Below are positions 7,726 through 10,026 of a DNA stretch of 10,026 bases, piece by piece. Each line of letters begins with the position of its first letter. Positions within the stretch are counted from its first letter, which is position 1. The stretch spans positions 2,462-12,487 of the forward strand of contig PAEG01000064.1 of assembly GCA_002703045.1 (NCBI GenBank), given 5' to 3'. A program made the position numbers and the translations under genes. Source of the DNA: Acidimicrobiaceae bacterium (GTDB taxonomy: Bacteria > Actinomycetota > Acidimicrobiia > Acidimicrobiales > UBA8592). The notes below the pieces were generated by a model, which searched no databases, was not told the origin of the DNA, and saw only the letters and a program-made list of their open reading frames with translations.

Positions 7726-8633
7726 GGTTTTCTATGTACTGGTTTCGGTGAAGATGATATACCCTCTTGGAGTAATTCACAGACTGGGACGACTAAATCT
7801 AAACGATTCAAAGTGTAGAAATGGAACGAACGGATATCGTTTTCTGATAGATGGGAGCATTGTTGGAGTGTGATTTCTGTAGCGATACGGTTAGCTGTTT
7901 CGGATCCGGATTCAACTCCATCAAATTTTTTAACGAGCGAATCCGGTATATGTGTCCCGCATTTTTCTGCGAAGTTGAAAACCCTGTGAAAATTAGATGG
8001 GATGACGAGGCCAGGGATAATTGGAACGCTTATCCCTACTCTGTCGGTATCTTCGATGAATTGAAAAAATGTTACTGGATCAAAGAAGAACTGTGTCAAT
8101 ATCAAATCGGCGCCTTCATCAACTTTTTCTTTTAGATTCTCTAAATCAGATTTTCTGGATTTTGCCTTTGGGTGGGTTTCCGGGTACCCAGCTACGCTGA
8201 TATGGAATTGATCACCGTCATTGCGGTTCCGTATTCCCCGTACGAGATTCGCTGCGTTGCCGTAGCTGTCCAGTGTTGTGAGATCATTCTGATCTTCGTT
8301 TAAGTCGCCACGGAGAGCAACGATATTAAATATGCCTTCTTGTGCATAACGATCTAAAGACTGGTGAGTTTGATTTTTGGTAGCTGCGATGCAGGTAAGG
8401 TGGGCTGTAAGGTTTGAACTGACATTATTTTCGAGAGATTTTATGGTTTTAAGAGTGCGGTCGTTTCCGCTACCACCAGCACCGGAAGTCACGCAGATGG
8501 CTCTGGTCTTGATGCGTTCGACGAGATGAATTTGGCTAAGTAGATTCTTCTCACCAATCTCTGACTTGGGTGGGAAGAGCTCAAATGAGAACTCTGTATG
8601 TATCTCCGAAACTTGCCTAGATATTTTTTTCAC
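7722..8633 (-). CDS. metF: 5,10-methylenetetrahydrofolate reductase
   Basis: A 303-residue FAD-dependent TIM barrel that reduces 5,10-methylene-THF to 5-methyl-THF, the methyl donor for MetH. Diagnostic stretches are '[10 protein letters not shown]' (15-24, with E18 at the position of E. coli catalytic E28), 'ALRGD' (106-110, D110 matching the FAD/substrate aspartate), 'LTQFFFD' (179-185, Q181) and the C-terminal 'HFYTLNR' (271-277). Length is close to E. coli MetF (296). I start at GTG 8633, preceded by AGGGG (8642-8638) at four-base spacing. The frame is open to an ATG at 8723, but those 30 extra codons resemble no MetF and coincide with a structured SAM riboswitch. It overlaps metH by 4 bp, forming a dedicated methionine methyl-supply operon under SAM feedback. 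Confidence 0.93.
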   Translation of the reverse strand: MKKISRQVSEIHTEFSFELFPPKSEIGEKNLLSQIHLVERIKTRAICVTSGAGGSGNDRTLKTIKSLENNVSSNLTAHLTCIAATKNQTHQSLDRYAQEGIFNIVALRGDLNEDQNDLTTLDSYGNAANLVRGIRNRNDGDQFHISVAGYPETHPKAKSRKSDLENLKEKVDEGADLILTQFFFDPVTFFQFIEDTDRVGISVPIIPGLVIPSNFHRVFNFAEKCGTHIPDSLVKKFDGVESGSETANRIATEITLQQCSHLSENDIRSFHFYTLNRLDLVVPVCELLQEGISSSPKPVHRKP

Positions 8634-8637
8634 ATGA

Positions 8638-8732
8638 CCCCTATCATCGCCTCTGGCGTTGCCACCGTTCTTAAATAAGTCGGTTGGCGGATTGTCACAG
8701 GGCCAGACCCCTCGAATCCTCATAATGATTAG
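8638..8732 (-). ncRNA. SAM riboswitch (SAM-I/SAM-IV clan core, no P4) in the metF leader
   Basis: Read on the minus strand. P1 pairs CUAAUCAU (8732-8725) with AUGAUAGG (8647-8640), with one A-A mismatch. The P2 base pairs GGAUU (8719-8715) with AAUCC (8693-8689). Its tip is GGGG-UCUGG-CCC (8711-8700), the known AGGGACUGGCCC-like element. Loop bases UCUGGC (8707-8702) pair perfectly with GCCAGA (8657-8652), the clan's pseudoknot. P3 is GCC-AA-CCG (8688-8681) against CGG-U-GGC (8667-8661), giving the AA/U internal loop that contacts SAM. The segment joining GCCAGA to P1 (8651-8648) is only four bases, so the P4 hairpin of classical SAM-I is absent, closer to SAM-IV or the SAM-I/IV variant. P1's 3' strand includes the start of the AGGGG Shine-Dalgarno (8642-8638), so ligand binding should hide it. 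The downstream genes metF-metH fit this ligand. Confidence 0.85.
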
Positions 8733-8758
8733 CCTTAGGTTACTCCATTTAAAGCAGT

Positions 8759-8787
8759 ATTGTACTTCTTAGTCCGTTCTTATCGAA
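8759..8787 (-). promoter_or_regulatory. Candidate promoter of the metF-metH operon
   Basis: On the minus strand TTCGAT (8787-8782), a 17-base spacer and TACAAT (8764-8759) match -35/-10 hexamers, the -10 well and the -35 at three of six positions. The expected transcript start near 8752 would leave about 20 nt before P1 of the riboswitch, so the whole aptamer would be transcribed. Confidence 0.5.
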
Positions 8788-8849
8788 TAGAAGAGAACTC
8801 TGTAATCTTTTTCAGGATCTTAAAGACTTATGGTTAGTATGAGGATGGC

Positions 8850-9704
8850 ATGACTGATTGGCGGGATTTAAGTAGACGAGCAGCGTTCTCATCTCATCGA
8901 TTGATTGGGTGGATCTACTGGGATCCGAATGGAATAGAACAATATACCGCCTTAGGAATTCCCAATGGTTTTGGATACTATGTCACCACTCGTGCCGGAC
9001 AGCTAGGTGATGCTGGCGCTGATGTAGTTATAGCAGCGTATTACTCTATTCACCCTGACTTCATTCGTGCTAGCTATGAGCAGCTTGGTGCATGTGGAAC
9101 CATAGAGGATGTGGTCAGGATTCGTGATGCCGCTGTTTTGCGGGGGTTGAAAGAGTATGCGCCAAGTATTTGTGATGAGTTATCGTCGATGTCGGAGCAG
9201 TTATGGGCTGCTGCTGACTCATTGCCTATTTCGGGTAGAGCACTCTATGCTGCTCAACTTCCGCACCGGCGGCCAGATGAACCGCTTCTTAATGCATGGC
9301 TTGCCGTTAATTGCATTCGCGAATGGCGAGGAGATACCCATTGGGCTATTCAAATAGCCGATGGGCTTTCGGGGGCAGAATCGGGTGTTCTTGATGGTGC
9401 CTGGAGAGGCTATGACGATGATTGGCTACCTCGTAGCCGCGGAGCAGATGATGTACTGCTAGAAAAAGCGTATTCCAAATTAGAGCAGCGTGGATTAGCG
9501 CAAGATGGAAAAGTTAATGATGAAGGTATCGCCCACAGGATAATGCTCGAGGAGAAGCTTGATGAAGCCGCGGCGCTGGCTTGGCAGTACTTGGGTGAAG
9601 AGAGATCGGCTAGGTTCGTCGAGCTAGTAGATTCTGTCGGCGATGTATTGATAGGGCGTATTGATGAGACGGCTGGTAAGAAGTGGATGCCGGCAGCACG
9701 TTAG
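8850..9704 (+). CDS. SCO6745-family protein (conserved actinobacterial, unknown function)
   Basis: A 284-residue soluble protein with no signal peptide or membrane segment. I recognise the layout of the actinobacterial SCO6745 family. An N-terminal helical part contains a 'GYYVTTRAGQLGDAGADVVIAAYYSIHPDFI'-type stretch (residues 42-72). A central 'ALYAAQLPHRRPDEPLLNAW' is followed by 'REWRGDTHWA' (157-166), the family's RE-x-RGD-x-H signature. The C-terminal part (about 197-250) reads like a winged helix ('LLEKAYSKLEQRGLAQDGKV'), as in MarR-type proteins. Neither enzymatic activity nor DNA binding has been settled for the family as far as I know. The ATG has a GAGGA site four bases upstream. 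It is divergent from metF-metH, sharing the 8734-8849 spacer, and its stop is 13 bp from the convergent dioxygenase stop. A role tied to methionine metabolism would be speculation. Confidence 0.75.
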   Translation: MTDWRDLSRRAAFSSHRLIGWIYWDPNGIEQYTALGIPNGFGYYVTTRAGQLGDAGADVVIAAYYSIHPDFIRASYEQLGACGTIEDVVRIRDAAVLRGLKEYAPSICDELSSMSEQLWAAADSLPISGRALYAAQLPHRRPDEPLLNAWLAVNCIREWRGDTHWAIQIADGLSGAESGVLDGAWRGYDDDWLPRSRGADDVLLEKAYSKLEQRGLAQDGKVNDEGIAHRIMLEEKLDEAAALAWQYLGEERSARFVELVDSVGDVLIGRIDETAGKKWMPAAR

Positions 9705-9717
9705 TGATTCTACGTTG

Positions 9718-10026
9718 TTAGTATGGCCGGTCGCCAGAGATTGTGACTCGTTCCATTCTTCGAAATAGGGGCAGAAAATCATCTGTTGCTACGTGATGGA
9801 CGCACCTGTTGTCCCACATGACAAAAGTTTCAGGTTCCCACTGGACCCTAAATTGGATACTCGTGTCACGAATCGCCTCAGCTAATTCACTCAGTAGGTA
9901 GTCGCTTTCTTCACCGTCGACATCTTCGATGTGTGATGTGAAGAAGTTGTTGGTAAAGATTGACCGCTTTCCGGTCTCTGGATGGGTACGAATGACAGGA
10001 TGGAGGACAGGAGGGAATTCCTTAAT
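9718..10026 (-). CDS. TauD/TfdA-family Fe(II)/2-oxoglutarate dioxygenase, C-terminal part (cut by right edge)
   Basis: The last 102 codons of a minus-strand gene whose start lies beyond the window; the stop TAA is at 9720-9718. Visible family marks, numbered within the fragment, are 'HPETGKRSIFTNNFFTSHI' (15-33), 'WDNRCVHHVATDD' (71-83) with H78 as the distal iron-binding histidine, and R89/R90 in 'FRRMERVTISGDRP' as the arginine that should bind the 2-oxoglutarate carboxylate. The first half, with the HxD pair, is off the edge. Relatives hydroxylate taurine, other sulfonates, aryloxyacetates or carnitine-type substrates using Fe(II), oxygen and 2-oxoglutarate; nothing in this part identifies which. 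It converges with the SCO6745-family gene across 13 bp in which no terminator hairpin is visible. Confidence 0.9.
   Translation of the reverse strand: MKEFPPVLHPVIRTHPETGKRSIFTNNFFTSHIEDVDGEESDYLLSELAEAIRDTSIQFRVQWEPETFVMWDNRCVHHVATDDFLPLFRRMERVTISGDRPY

Noticed and set aside
7851..8135. 94-codon plus-strand open frame opposite metF
   Set aside because: Antisense to conserved metF coding sequence, no recognised motif or ribosome site.
8795..8849. Promoter-like TAATCT and TATGGT hexamers upstream of the SCO6745-family gene
   Set aside because: No -35 hexamer of reasonable quality at 16-18 nt for either; a promoter must exist in the spacer but I cannot place it.
1..10026. Mobile element, prophage, CRISPR, toxin-antitoxin or defence system
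   Set aside because: No transposase, integrase, spaced direct repeats, terminal inverted repeats or defence-type domains are seen; the content is metabolic and no abrupt compositional break is apparent.

Overview
The window looks like bacterial chromosomal DNA of intermediate base composition (mid-40s % GC by eye). Several genes point to Actinobacteria: a methyltransferase opening with the HGHHESVLRSH signature, an SCO6745-family protein, a secreted protein with a peptidoglycan-binding-like repeat, and two genes without a Shine-Dalgarno whose start lies just 6 nt after a -10-like hexamer (leaderless style). A planktonic Acidimicrobiia-like lineage would fit, and a Chloroflexi (SAR202-like) source is not excluded. 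This placement is inference. No phage, transposon, CRISPR, tRNA or rRNA signal is visible.

Layout, left to right. The 5' end of a minus-strand gene, probably a PEP-utilising enzyme, runs off the left edge (1-95). Next is a minus-strand pair, SDR oxidoreductase then class I SAM methyltransferase (1824 down to 185). Diverging from it is a plus-strand gene for a secreted, Pro/Thr-rich protein with a peptidoglycan-binding-like repeat (1972-2880). A minus-strand pair follows: a VOC-fold protein and an HD-domain protein resembling the PhnZ/MIOX di-iron oxygenases (3998 down to 2978). The largest unit is a minus-strand metF-metH operon (8633 down to 4072). Diverging from it on the plus strand is an SCO6745-family gene (8850-9704). 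It converges on the C-terminal part of a TauD/TfdA-type dioxygenase cut by the right edge (9718-10026).

The best find is RNA. The metF leader (about 8638-8732, minus strand) folds into the core of a SAM-I/SAM-IV clan riboswitch. It has P1, a P2 arm whose UCUGGC loop pairs perfectly with a downstream GCCAGA, and a P3 arm with the AA/U internal loop of the SAM-binding site. The P4 arm of ordinary SAM-I is missing. The 3' strand of P1 runs into the Shine-Dalgarno of a GTG start at 8633, so control is probably translational. An ATG at 8723 that would lengthen MetF by 30 residues lies inside this RNA and is very unlikely to be used.

How the genes work together: MetF makes 5-methyl-tetrahydrofolate and MetH uses it to methylate homocysteine to methionine, the SAM precursor. 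A SAM-sensing leader closes this loop. metH overlaps metF by 4 bp and has no Shine-Dalgarno of its own, so one switch may govern both. The other genes carry generic oxidoreductase, oxygenase and methyltransferase folds whose substrates cannot be read from the sequence.
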